In this document: piece by piece, positions 47,391 through 59,725 of the stretch
Numbering within the stretch: position 1 is the first letter of the stretch
Layout: each line of letters starts with the position of its first letter
Source of the DNA: Lotus japonicus
Taxonomy: Eukaryota; Streptophyta; Magnoliopsida; Fabales; Fabaceae
Assembly (NCBI RefSeq): GCF_012489685.1
Contig: NC_080046.1
Span: forward strand, 21,779,038-21,843,037
Direction of reading: 5' to 3'
DNA length: 64,000 bases
Position numbers and translations under genes: made by a program
Notes under the pieces: generated by a model
Told to the model about the DNA's origin: nothing
The model's input: the letters and a program-made list of their open reading frames with translations, nothing else
The model's database searches: none

Positions 47391-48935
47391 AAATAAAATT
47401 TACAGCAATTACAGAATCTATATTTTCTCACAAATTAAATCACTTTTTTGTTAAAGTAGCAAAAATATTTTATGATTAATGTGTGTGACAAAGTGTCTTG
47501 TAATGTGTTATTTTTCTGCTTTCACAATTTTCAGACATAAATCAAAGAGACCATAAACATTTACATTAGCTTATGCTAATTTACGGACATGTAAAAAAAC
47601 TTATGCTTATTCAGTACTTTAATTAATTAAGTAGTTATGTAGTTGAGAAATTATAGAATACATCATTTTTTAAGTGGTAAGCCAATAATCAACGATTAAT
47701 AGTTTTTCACTAAGAAAAATAATTATATCAATGACTAATGATAGTTCGTTCAAAAAAATGACTACTGATAGTAGATTAGCGGTAAGACTTGAAAACGGTC
47801 GACCTAACTTATCAAATTTTGATCCTATGCCGCTTCCTGAGCAACACATAAAATAACCCATCATCACATTAATTGTTAAACCCTTTAAATTAATTATATT
47901 TTCATTCAGCAATCTAGACCTTTAAAATAAAAAATCAAAAGTCAAGATTTTGCAGTAGAGTTTTGATCATTTTCATAACTTGTCTATGATTTAATATGAG
48001 TTTATATAAAGCAACACCAAAATGTTTCTAAGAAAGTCTCTTATAACTAAAATGAGTAGAATTATTTTCTTATTTTTTATATTATTTGCTTTTTGTTTTT
48101 TTGTGAACATTACCTGCTTCGCTAGCCCACACTCCTCCCCAGGGTTCAAAGTTGGGATTGTCTCTAAACCACTGCTAAAAATAGTGAATCAAAGATGGTT
48201 AACGAAATCGCCACGAAACCCTGCAACTTACCTTTTACTAGCGGTTTAGCCGAAACTGCTGCAGAATGTCTGCCGCAAGGTACTATTTCTTGTTGTGATC
48301 TTCCATGTATTTGCTTATAATAATCTTTATCTAGGGCACACAATAAAAAACAATACTCCGAAAATAATTTGTGAAATAACAGTCAACTAGCTGTAAAATG
48401 TGTGACAGAAATATTTGCATCACAAATCTTTAGCTAATTGAAGACTGTATATCAATCATCTTATATATCTTTCATTTCTTTCCAATTGTTATCACTCTCT
48501 ACACATGTGTGTAAACATGGTGTTAACAAAAAAAAATTCGTTCTAAAAACGGATGACGTTTACAAATCAATCTATTCCTCGTAAAGAGTTAAATATTTTC
48601 TATTTTAGAAGGGTCACACGAGAAACACTCTTGAGTAACTACCCAAGCTTAGAACTCTTTTACTTGAAATTTTTTTCTCAAATTTTCCTTGCGAATTTTT
48701 CTTAAAATATTCCTGCGAACTTCTTGTGAATCTATGTATAGATTTTCAAATTTTTAAAATTTATTTTGCCTACCATGGACCAATAAAAACATAGTGTTTT
48801 AGTTAAGAACATTTCTCTACAAACTAAATTTAGCGGATATTGTAAATAACAAATGCTTAATATACATTGTAAGAACATGATTCATGGGTGAATCTGATTT
48901 TAGCATAATCCATCGTATAACTACCCTTAAAATTT
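47391..48935. other. AT-rich interval, no gene supported
   Basis: Mostly AT-rich. A short plus-strand ORF (48022-48249) starts with a hydrophobic run but has no recognisable product. Near 48220-48290 the text AGCGGTTTAGCCGAAACTGC resembles the GC-rich subterminal repeats of some DNA transposons; this is too weak to call. Confidence 0.4.
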
Positions 48936-51900
48936 TTGCAGATGAAAATTACAAAGAAAATTTGGAGCAATTCATTTTCAGGAAATTTTATATTATTTTC
49001 ATTGAAAAATTTGCAAAAATTTGTTTGGTATAATGTAGAATACGAGGGCCACCACCTCTTATTATCGACGTGTGGATGCTATGGTCACATTGGTCGCAAT
49101 TGTACCACTCTCCTTGACAAAAATAGTGAGTCGAAACAGACAAAGGTAGCAACACTTGGAGACAAGGCTGCAGACGTAACTAGGGTTGCTGAGACGACAA
49201 TGAAGGAGACAATTCTAGAAGCCATTAATTCGTCAGTAGACAAATTAATGATTGCGGGCGAGATTCCAACAACAGTAATAACCGAAATTAAATGCCTCTG
49301 AAAGAATCGACGAGGATTGAGTAGTGGTGGACAACGTAAGAAAAATTTGAATTCGAAAAATCTTATTAATGCTCCTTTAAACCTAATTCAAAGCATGTAC
49401 AATAATAAGGGAGCCAAAAAAGGAAACAATTTTAATGCGTTGGATTCTACGCTAGAAAAGGCTAAAATAAATGTTAATAGTATCTTGCAATTTACTGCAG
49501 GAGTTAATGAAAAATCTGATAATTACTCCCGGTCAGTTTCAAATGGAAAAAAGAGGAAATGAAAGGAAACTCCAGTTAATGGAGATATGGGGCGACCAAC
49601 AACTCTTAAGATTGGGGAAGCCATGAAGGCAACCCTAAACCAAACACTATCATGTTCAATGTCAACAACGGGGTCGTGAAGATTATTGGAGGAAAGAACA
49701 TTTACATTCTAGAGGATAGGGTTTGAAAAACAATGAAGCTCAAACACAAAGAAGGTAATAGATATTAGCTCCTTGATGAGGACCATGCACATCACGGTTC
49801 ATCTTTAGGCATGAAGACACTAGTTTATGGGGGTGAAATACCTTTTGATTAGGGGGAGGAGAGTCTTAAGGCTCTTGACCCACACTGTATGTGTTGGTTC
49901 TATTGTAGGTGACCCTGCCTCCTAACTGTAGTTTATAGATGATAAAAACCCAAGTATTATTGCTTGGAACATTCATGGAGGAGTAGATGCTCGTCGAAAA
50001 AGAAAGGTGAAGGACATTATCATGACTTTTCAACCTTCTATTTTTGCTGTTGTTGAGACCCATTATCTTTTTGACATAGTGATATCATTCTGGAGGTGAA
50101 TGGGTTATGAAACATGTAGCGTTTCTGAAGTGGTAGGAGACAGTGGAGGTATCTGGATACTATATCCTATTTAAAGAAATTTCCTAATTCAAACAGTTGA
50201 TATTCATCCTCAAGTTGTCTCAATGGCTATTTGTTATGGTGCGCAGAACTTGGTGAGTTCTTTTGTTTATGCGAGTCTTAATCCAAACATGAGACAAAAC
50301 CTCTAACCATACTTGAAAGGCCCTCATCAATGAATACTTGAACCTTTCCATACTATCAACTACTAGAATGAAATTTTCTTGCCATATGAAGATGTGCAGG
50401 GAGAGTCCAGTGAAGTTTGAGCCTAACATATGATAAACATGGTGGAGGAGTGAGATTATTCTATAGTCTAGAAACATTAAGCCAACTCACATGGGACAAA
50501 CACCAAAATGGGAGGATAATTATTGCAATGCACCCAGATAGATCCTTAGGGGACTTGGCTTTGAGACACTTCTTCCCTGAAGCTTGTGTGGGGCAATTGC
50601 CTCGAGTTTACTCTGATCATTTCCTGCTTCTATTTCATTATGATGATGTTGATACAGGTGATCATAGTGCACATACCTTATGTGTTCATGCAGCTTGGAT
50701 AACTCATCTCACTTTTGATCCCTTGGTGCATGACTCCTAGCTCTTTGATGGGAAAACTTATATATATATGAAGGATTCTCCATTGATGTTCAACAAGGAG
50801 ACCTTTACCATTCACAAGAGGAAGAGACGAGTTCAGTGGTAGCTGCAGGGAATACAATGAGAATTGGATTGGCAGAAACTGAGTCTATTATGTGTGCTCA
50901 TGAAGGAGGAGTTGATGTGGTTCAAAAAATCTGAAGAAAAATGGATTAGATTTGGAGACCGCAACACTAAATTCTTTGATACCCAAGTAGTAGTCCGACC
51001 GAAATGGAATAAAATTTATGGCCAGTTCGTTGGAGATACTATGTGGTGCACTGAACCAAAGGTGCTCCAGAAGAAGGCTCATAATTTTTTCACTAACCTC
51101 TTTTCTATTGATACACATGTTTGCAAGAATTAGTTTTTGGAAATAGGACTCCATCTATTTCTGCTGCAAATAAGGTTGCTTTAGCTCGCCTAGTGTACTT
51201 TGATGAAGTGCAATGTCTTGTTATGTCCATGTACTCCTTAAAATCTCCAGAGGCGGATGGTTTCCAGGTGTTCTTCTATAATCAGTACTAGAACATAGTG
51301 GGATATGATCTCTATCGGATTATGGTCCTCTTTGCTTCAACGATCTAAGGACAATTAGCCTCTATAATGTGGCGTATAAAGTGAATCTCAATGTGTTGGT
51401 AAACATATTCAGACCTCTGTTAGCAAATCTCTTTGGACCTCTTCAGGGGAGCTATATTCCAAGGAGGGGTATGAAGGATAACATCGTCCTAGACAAAAAA
51501 AAGTGATGCATATAATCCACACTCATAAGAAGGGTAGAGTCTTTTGGCTTAGATGTTTGAGCTAGAGAAGGCCTAAGATGGGGCATTTATATCTAGCTAA
51601 ATCGATCATGAGATCTCTCCCAGTTTATTCTCTCTAGGCCCTTTGGCTTCTGTAAACTCTCTGCGAGTTTGTGGAAAAAAAATTCTAACGTTATATTGAG
51701 GTGAAGGGAGGCCAAAACAAAAGTTGGAATCTTGTTTCTCGGTAGGAGATCGCTTGCCTCAAAGCAATGCAAGGTCTTGGCTTGAGAAAAACTCACTAGA
51801 ATAAAATTTCAACGCTTGTCAAACATTTGGATAGGCTTCTCCTTGACAAAAAGAAGTTATGGGTGCAAGCTATATCCCAAAAATATTTATCTAAGGATTT

Positions 51901-52657
51901 AGTTCATGCAAGAACTTATAAGAAGTGAAGACTAGTACATGTGGAAAGGAACCATCGAAGCGAAAAACAATGTTGCGGATATGTTTAGTGCCAAACAATT
52001 GGTGATAGTGCTTTATCCTTTGGCTACGACAATTGGTTAGGATCCGAGAAGCTGATCTATTATTGCATACTTTTACTGTAGTAGATGTTTGGCAAAATGG
52101 CGTATGGAACTTGAACACTTTCCAAGCATCACTGGTTTTCCATGTGCTTGCGAGCATAAAAACTCTAGAACAACCTACATGCTTAAATATGATTAGTTAG
52201 AAAGCAATCCATGATGGTCAATACACAATAAGCTCCTCTTATGGTATTATGACTTGAACTTCCGCAAGTACATTGGGTTCGAAACAGATTTGGAGGAGTG
52301 AGAATATTCCTCAAAGGAAGCATTTCCTATGACTGACACCGTAACCACCTAAGCATGAGTGCTTCATGCACTAGTAATGCAATTCTAGAAGACGTGAACC
52401 ATATCTTTTTGCAATGCCCTGATTCTCGGCGTCTTTTGCTGCACTTTTGGTTTGAATCTACCATTGTTGCAAGGTGAGATTTCGTTCAATATCTGGTTCT
52501 TAAAATTAATTAGACGACCACAAAACTTGTTACCTGTCGCGGTTGACGGTGGGCTTGGCAATGGCCTAATGACCACATCTTTGGAGACAACCCTTGGCAG
52601 ATGAACTTTGTCCTCTGTCACACCCTCCTTAGTGAAACTAGCTGCAGAGTGTACCAA
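48936..52657 (+). pseudogene. Second LINE remnant, ORF1 end and ORF2
   Basis: It starts within ORF1: VEYEGHHLLLSTCGCYGHIG and RNC form a degraded zinc knuckle (48936-49301), followed by ORF1 tail fragments (49317-49562). ORF2 endonuclease begins near 49947 (IIAWNIHGGVDARRKRKVKD, VVETHYLF) and is full of stops. An RT lead-in is at 50864-51133 (WIRFGDRNTKFFD). Only scattered RT similarity remains to about 51600, then zf-RVT-like text (LQCPDSRRLLLHFWFES) near 52420. More decayed than the LINE at 37330-46857 and from a different family. Confidence 0.7.
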
Positions 52658-52662
52658 AACAC

Positions 52663-53058
52663 TGTGACACTCGGGGCCGACGAGGGCGGGGAGTGATTGC
52701 CGGCGCGGTGAGGCACGGACAATGAGCGACTCCTGGCAGGCTTATAGGCGGAGGGACATAGGAATGAGCCGATCTCGTACCCGAACAAGAGGTATTCAGA
52801 GACTGTATAGGTATGGGACTATACAGTTGAGGAGGGCATAGAATGATTTTATTGGTACTACTCATAACAACAAGATGCATCTTCTTTTCGGCAACCTAAC
52901 TCATAAAAACTCAAAGGTTAAGTGTGCTTGCCTTGGAGCAATATTATGATGGGTGACCTCCTGGGAAGTTTTCCTGAGAAGTGTGTGAGTGAGGACAAAG
53001 TGTACTGAAAAGACTTGTATTGTTACCGTGATGCTAGTCGTCAGATTTGGATGTTACA
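52663..53058 (+). mobile_element. Cassandra solo LTR with AACAC duplication
   Basis: 396 bp, TGTGACACTCGGGG to GGATGTTACA, flanked by AACAC at 52658-52662 and 53059-53063. The 5S-like part is about 52893-52975 (GGTTAAGTGTGCTTGCC, ATGGGTGACCTCCTGGGAAG). It is inserted in the LINE remnant and gives the reference boundaries for the copy at 42651-43044. Confidence 0.92.
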
Positions 53059-53063
53059 AACAC

Positions 53064-53570
53064 CAACTTCCAAGCCTTTCCCTCGGAAAATTTGCTTCCC
53101 GATTATCTGTCTACCACGACTGTTGTCGTTTCGGGATAGACACAATTCTTTGCTGGTTGGGATGCCCTCTAGCTTTGGAATTCGGAACTATTATCTTGCA
53201 TAAATCCTAGTAGTGGAAATGGGTTTGGAACAAGCATGGGCTTTTGGTCACAAAGAGATTCTATGCCTTTGGGATTGTGTCAATGTTGTTGAGGTTTTCT
53301 AGTCGAACGTGGATGTGTCTACATATCGGGCACGAAATACAGTCAATGAAATTAAAGCCATGCTTTCTTGGGGTTGGAATGTCAAGATTGAGCTAGTACC
53401 AAGGGAAAAGAACAATGCAACTAATTTCTTAGTTAGACAAGCTTCGCATGAGAGCTCTCTGCATCGTTGGCCGAGGCTTCTTCGTTTAATGTTATTGCAT
53501 CGTTGTGCCTTGACACAATAGACTAGCTTTTTAGTTTGTCCTTTAATTTTCCTCCAGTAAAAAAAATTAA
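53064..53570 (+). pseudogene. Second LINE remnant, RNase H domain and tail
   Basis: After the Cassandra insertion the LINE continues with an RNase H-like C-terminus: RARNTVNEIKAMLSWGW, IELVPREKNNATNFLVRQAS, then a stop at 53519-53521 and an A-rich tail near 53560. RNase H at the end of ORF2 is typical of one group of plant L1-type LINEs. Confidence 0.7.
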
Positions 53571-53650
53571 TATGGGTTTTAACTGCTGCAATTTGTGATG
53601 TTGATTGGATATTGCATTGTGCTCCCATATTTCTATGGAAACAAGATTAA

Positions 53651-54018
53651 ATATTTTTTCGATCCCTCTAAAATTAGGGTTTCTTGTTTAGGCCCCTCTA
53701 AATATTTTTTATACACCCCTAAATGCAAAATAACACTGAGGTTTCAGCCTCTGTTGTCACCTTATGTCATATAGAGGGACCTATACCAAAGAACCATGAT
53801 TTTAGAGCAACTTAAGACATAATAATAATTTAGTTTTAGGTCCTCTAAAATCATGGTTCCTTGGTTTAGGTCCCTCTAAAATATTTCACGTCACTGTTCG
53901 TTAGGTAAAGGCAGAGGCTTATCCCTCCATATTATTTTCAAAATAAGAGTGTATGCCAAAAAAAATATTTAGAGGGTCCTAAACCAAAAGACCTAATTTT
54001 AGAGGGACCAAAAACATA
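53651..54018. mobile_element. Fold-back MITE-like element
   Basis: About 70-base imperfect terminal inverted repeats: CCCTCTAAAATTAGG and CCCCTCTAAATATTTTTT on the left, their complements (ATATTTAGAGGGTCC, CTAATTTTAGAGGGACC) on the right. A second inverted pair lies inside (53773-53812 and 53830-53882, sharing AACCATGATTTTAGAG). No ORF. Confidence 0.65.
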
Positions 54019-55360
54019 TTTAAACCTCTTAAATTAACTGACCAAAACTAATAGCAAATGTATTTCATAAATTTGAGTAAATTACACTTCATTATCTTAC
54101 TTTAAACTTTCCAAAATAATACTAAACTCCAAACTTACTCAAATATTGCATTTTAACTATTGCGAATTTTATTAATTACAATTTTTTTTCACAATTTTTT
54201 TCTACAAATTTTTCTTCAAGTATAAGTAAAATTTCTGTAACCCTATATCCTCAGATGATTCTTCAAATAATTAGTGCAATTTTCTCTTTTTTTCCTTTTA
54301 TTATTTTTCTCATCTTTCTTTTTGCATGACTAATATGTAGTTGCAATCTTATGTCTTTTATTTTTATCATGTGTGGAAACAGCCTCAAATTTCTTCTTCC
54401 TTCTTATTTTTGTGAAATTGCTTGCTTCAGTTTGGTGAACTGTGGCCTACACAAAAAAATCATTAACTTGCACTGATTTCTTGTCAAAATGATACACATT
54501 ATATTTTGACACATGCACTGATTTATTGTCATAAATATTTTCTTTAATTAATGATTAATAAGGGGAATTATAAGCTTCACAACTTTTGCCAAACGCACAT
54601 GTGCCAGGTTCTTTAGTTTTTTTTTCTTACTTTTTTATAGGTGTTAAATTTTTAACTAGAAGTATTCAAATATCAAGAGGTTAGTTTTAAGAACAATTTC
54701 AACAAACAATTTTTTTTTTTTAACTCAACTACATAATTGCAAACGCAACTGAAACATTAGAGATTACCATAATAAAATCATTAAAATTTTGAAATTGTGC
54801 TTAGAAACTTGAGTCATTAAAGTTTAGAAACTTGAGTCTTCACTTAAAATATTCTAAACAAACTAAATTTCAATTCTTAAAACACTCATAATTTTTTTTG
54901 AAAGGATCTTGTTCAAAGAAAAAAAGAAAAGACTACAGAAAATGATAAACGCAAAATGGAAGAAAATTGGACTAATTATCTGCAGACTTGCATGCATATA
55001 AATTTGCAGAAAAACTTAGCCGATCATGTCTTTAAGACCACATGTCGCTTACAGAAGAACTTACAGATCACCTACCAAAACAATTTTTATATCGGCAGTA
55101 ACACATAATCTCTTAAGGAAAAAAATTATGTCATCACCAACTGAGTCGACATGTGTGTAGGTACAATAACATATTTAATTCAACCTCTTTGTTCTTGCAA
55201 TAATATGGAGTAATACTGTTGATTACTAGATTGCTTGAGCAGTTTGGTAAGAATTTTCGTGCTATGACTTCAGAATGGATATCATGCATACCTTAAATTA
55301 GAGAAGATAAATAAACTAATTAATATGCACAAATTAATAAGTTGGATCCGAATTCCGAAT
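54019..55360. other. AT-rich interval, nothing recognised
   Basis: Long A/T runs and simple-sequence stretches. No coding potential or repeat boundary seen. Confidence 0.5.
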
Positions 55361-55376
55361 ACGTATAGTACATATG

Positions 55377-55513
55377 TCCCCGATGGTTAGCTCAAGTGGT
55401 AAGAGCTAGAGACATAAGGGTGGGGAGGGGAAGGTCTAGGGTTCGAATCCTGAAAGGAAACTTCGAAGAGATTTTCTAACTTACTAACCACTAACATTTG
55501 CCTATAAAAAAAA
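55377..55513 (+). mobile_element. tRNA-derived SINE with 16-bp target duplication
   Basis: 137 bp. A tRNA-like head has box A (TTAGCTCAAGTGGTAAGAGC) and box B (GGTTCGAATCC), followed by a short body and an A run. The flanks ACGTATAGTACATATG (55361-55376) and ACGTATAATACATATG (55514-55529) differ at one base, a clear retroposition duplication. Confidence 0.9.
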
Positions 55514-55529
55514 ACGTATAATACATATG

Positions 55530-56201
55530 ACCTCATCCGTGAAACATGGAACCGACAATAGTTATATACGTGAAAATAATGTTTCTGACGTATTGTCAAT
55601 AAATGATCACACATCACACTGATAGCAATGTTTGTTTTTGAATGGAAATTAAATTAATCTAATACTTCAAGTGAAAAGTAATAATTCGGATAAGTTACTT
55701 GGCGAAATATACAACCAAGGATTTTAACTTGGAAAACAAAGATACATTCAAGAGGTTAGGCTTTTGCGTGTAGATAGAAGAGAAAGAGATGTCTTGTATT
55801 AGTAAAATTTTAAAACATTTTCACACAAGCAAGCAAGATTTAGCTATTTGATGGGAATATATGCTGTGGTTCATGGGTTACATCATGGTTCAGATTTTAT
55901 ATATCATTGTATTTATTTGTAATTGATTGAGACACCCTCCTTCGTGTACCCCATCAATTCTATTTTGGCTTATAAAAACATGTTATCTGTAGGCAGAATT
56001 CTACAAAAAAAAAAAATTCTTAAACAATTCTTAGAAAGAAGATTAATTAGTTACGTTGCATTTCGATCTTGGGGCCTCACTCACTAGTAACATCTCGGTG
56101 TTCAGCTACTTGAACAATGCACACGTGGGAATAATGATTAAGAAGTTTTCTATATTCATTTGAGTCAAATACAAATTCTAACTTAGAAGCAGAAAAATGA
56201 T
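55530..56201. other. No gene seen
   Basis: AT-rich. Around 55910-56015 the text ends in TTTTGGCTTATAAAA and later a long A run, which could be an old LINE 3' tail; this is not firm. Confidence 0.4.
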
Positions 56202-56350
56202 GACAATGTCATATATGTTTTTTTTGAAAGCAGAAATATATAATATAATAATAAAGAAAATGTTGAGAAACAACCCCTCTCAACAACATGGGTATAGTTA
56301 CCTGGTCAACCAAAAGACCGACAAAATCCAAGCCCTAACAAGGTACAAAC

Positions 56351-58504
56351 TGTAACACCCCATTTTCTGTTATTAGGTTATTTATTATTTTATTTTAATT
56401 AGTATTATGGTATATGGTAATTAAGTGATTTTGTTAGATAATTAAGTGATATTTGTGATATAATTTAAATCTTATGTGATATAGTATAAGATTTAGATAA
56501 ATAAGATTGTTAGGTTTTTGTGTGAGTAATTGAGAGTGGGGCCCATTGTATGGCTATTTAAGGGTAGGAGTGAAATAGAAAGAAAAAAAAAGAAAAAAAA
56601 TAAGGATTAGAAGAGAAGCAGAACAAGAAACACGTGAAAGCAGAGAAGGAGAGGAGAAAAGAGGAGAAAACTTAGAACTGATCTACAAGAGGTAAGGGTT
56701 TGAATTCATGTTTTATGGATTGGTATGATAGTGGATAATGATAGAAAACATGATTTAGGAACCCTAGGTTGCAAAAATTCCCAAATTGAAATAGTTAGGG
56801 TTTGGTTTTTAGATGATTTTGGGGGTAGATGATAGGCTTGCATGATGCGCAGAAATTTACGTTCTCTTGTACCCTTTTTCGTGCTATGTTAATGGCCGAA
56901 TTTGAAGAAGTAGTCTTCATAAAAGTTGTAGGTTTTTCTGTTACGAAACTTTTGCCACTGGTTTCACGTTATTTCAACGTCTGTAGCTCGAGTTATGTGT
57001 ATTTTAGTGAGTATAGGTTAAGCTGTCCAGTTTCTTACGAACTGCGGTTAGTGTACGATTTTTCCTGATTTTTGTACTTCGAATTGTGACTTGAAAATTT
57101 ATAGAGGTTTACAAAACGTGTGTACGGAACCATGATAAAAATATTAGATTTTTATGAGTATATTTGATAATTTACATCTGTTTAATAGTTCATTAGATGT
57201 GTGGTGCGCGCACATGGCGAGTTGCGCAGGAAGATGTCGCAAGATGTCGCGACATGGCGAGTTGCGTAGGGAGATGTCGTGAGATGTCGCGACATGGCGA
57301 GTTATTCAGCGACATGGCGAGTTGCGTAGGGAGATGTCGTGAGATGTCGCGACATGGCGAGTTGTGCAGTGAGATGTCGCGAGATGGCGAGCATGAGCAT
57401 GTCGCGAGTTTTTGGAAAAATTTAGAGAGAAATCCAGTCTTTAGGAAATAGTTGCAGAACCTGTTATATATGAATTATATTTAATTTACATCTATTTTTA
57501 ATAATCATTATATGATGTTGTTTCTGAATTGATGTTATGTTTGAGATGCTAAGTTGTTGTGATTGCAAGTTGTATAATTGATAACATGTAATATGTGTTT
57601 TGTGCAACTGGTGATGAATATGCTAAAATAATTAGGACTTGGAGATGGTCTGAATATGCATATGTTAGTTGAGTTTTGCACAATACACTGCATAGTTGTC
57701 AAGAGGCAATGTTTGTTAGTTCTCGTGGAAGCTAGTGACTTGTCCCAAAACTGGAGTGGTTTTGAAGCCTAGAGCGAGGGCTTTATTGGTGGTTATCTGT
57801 CTGGAGTGGACGCGGTGATACCGCTAAGGATAACAACTTTGGTACCAAAGGCATTTGCACGGGTCTCACTTGAGTCATATGTGTTATGGTGATATTTTTG
57901 GAGAGATTTGATGTGGTGGTAATTAGAGACTATTATATATGTTCTAATTGAGCTATAATTTATGGAGTATTTGCCATAACTGTGAACTTGATTAATTATG
58001 TTAAAATTACATAATTTATTATTTGTTAGTGAATGTGAGTAATTTATGTGGAGCATAGATAAGCTTTTACATTATTTATTATTATGCTTATCCATATGAT
58101 ATGAGTTCTCACCCTTCTGTTGGAATGATGTTCTATGCGACATCGCTCAGGTACCGAAGATAGTGGAGTTTCTCGCGAGGGTTAGTTGGAGGAGCTAGTC
58201 TTTCATTTACGGTTTAGTTAGGGGAGTCATGCTCTGTTATGTAACACCGGGAAACGTTTAGTTTTGTACCTTGATGTTAAGAGTTACCTATGAACTCTCT
58301 TTATGTTAAATTTTGAAGTTGAAATAAATCCGTTGTGCTATGCATATGATGTTGCGACATTAAAGTTGGAAAATTTATATATTTATTATGAGCATGACAG
58401 GTGTTTTGATTTATGTTTCTGGAGAATAAGTGTGACACCCTCTGTGTTATGCATTTTACTCTGATTTATGATATATTATTATGCGGGGTTTAGAGGGTGT
58501 TACA
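56351..58504 (+). repeat. Solo LTR (2154 bp) with CAAAC duplication
   Basis: TGTAACACCCCATTTTC to GAGGGTGTTACA, flanked by CAAAC at 56346-56350 and 58505-58509. A TATA-like CTATTTAAG near 56562 and the following purine-rich leader suggest plus orientation. The termini resemble gypsy LTRs elsewhere in the window, but the interior differs. It contains a tandem array at 57211-57405. Confidence 0.85.
57211..57405 (+). repeat. Tandem array of GATGTCGCGACATGGCGAGTT units
   Basis: Variable-length units built from GAGATGTCGYGAGATGTCGC and GACATGGCGAGTTGCG. CpG-rich in an AT-rich setting. The ORF across it is a by-product of the repeat. Confidence 0.8.
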
Positions 58505-58711
58505 CAAACTACCCCGAGGATAGAGTAAAACCCCCAATTACGAAAGATAAAACATTAAAGCCCTGAAAAACCCATGGATCAAAATCCTGATAATAGATCA
58601 TCTAAAATCCAACAAACCCCAACTCTGCAAGTCAAAACCACACGAGCACCGAGAAGGGAACTCCGTCGGGGGCCGAGAAGCAACGACAAGCTACGACAAT
58701 GTCATATATGT

Positions 58712-59725
58712 GCTCTAAGTATCTTAATTAGTCTTACACATATGCTTTAGTTTTCATTAATTTTTATGTTACTTCATCACTTAAGCTTAGTCAATTCAAA
58801 GTGATCATAAACTATATCAAATAATTTTACTAAACTCTCCATAATAGGACAATACCCCTCATCCTCTTAATAATTTTTCTATAGCCCTATGTGATAAAGT
58901 CCTTCACTATCTAAGTCAATTTGAGTGGCTTATAGAGTGTAAGTGCACCCTCGGTCTTGCACCATGCAATAGCAAAAACCCACAATAGTATATTTATGTG
59001 GCTGGTTGATAAAAAATAAAATATGAAAATTACAAAAATAGCCTTTTACAATTTTCCTTCTCTCTTCCTCTCCCTTCTCCTCTGCGTCTCTCTCCACCAC
59101 TAGCCACACCATAGACTCAACCATCCTCCAAATTACCCGAAACTGCTTCCAAACACCTTACTAAGCACATAAATCCACTCTGAAACCCCTTTGCAACGCA
59201 TTCGCATTCTTTTGAATTCGAGTGATTTTTCCGACCAAACCACCACGAAACTTAATTTCCGACGAACTTACTGGCGACTCCAATCACCATTTTTCTTCCA
59301 CTTTATATAATCGCACTATTTCCTTTAGCTTTTTCAACTTCTTGATCGTATATGCAAGGAATCTCAAAAATAAAGTTTTGATTTTTAAAAAACAAAAAAA
59401 AGGCTATAGATGTTTCGTTCGGGTAAGGAGGGAGTGATGATCCATATGTGGAAGCTCTCTTCTTGTTAATCATCATTTCGTCCCTTCCTGATGCAGACAA
59501 AGAAGAAACTTGGACGAGTTCACTCACCTCTCACATGCACCAATTCAACATTCAACAATGACTTCACTCTATAATCCATGGAGAAGCAGATGCAGGGGCC
59601 TAATTACTTTTGCTTGTGCTGCTGCATTACAGCTTGGTCTTCCACCCAATGCTTGTTTTACAGTTCAATTGTTTGCAACACAGATCAATTGATCTTTAGT
59701 GTAGTCTGATATTGTAAATGTCTCA
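58712..59725. other. Interval with one unexplained exon-like ORF
   Basis: Mostly non-coding. The plus-strand segment 59561-59692 reads MTSLYNPWRSRCRGLITFAC, then AALQLGLPPNACFTVQLFAT, to a stop. An acceptor-like CCTGATGCAG lies near 59495. Family not recognised; it may be an exon of an unidentified gene or chance. Confidence 0.3.

Larger units (their letters stand above)
56219..58694 (-). mobile_element. 5'-truncated LINE, interrupted by a solo LTR
   Basis: Perfect 17-bp duplications GACAATGTCATATATGT lie at 56202-56218 and 58695-58711. The left one is followed by a T run, so the retroposon is on the minus strand with its poly-A at the left. Without the nested LTR it is only about 320 bases, a 3' UTR piece of a LINE ending TTTCTGCTTTCAAAAAAA. 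Confidence 0.75.

Noticed and set aside
48022..48249. Small secreted protein
   Set aside because: A hydrophobic N-terminus in AT-rich DNA is expected by chance (F/I/L codons); no cysteine pattern or homology recognised.
55380..55455. tRNA gene
   Set aside because: Box A and box B are present but the sequence between and around them does not make a cloverleaf; a poly-A tail and 16-bp target duplication show a SINE.
57197..57451. 84-codon ORF as a gene
   Set aside because: It spans a tandem array in a solo LTR; the periodic protein follows from the DNA repeat.
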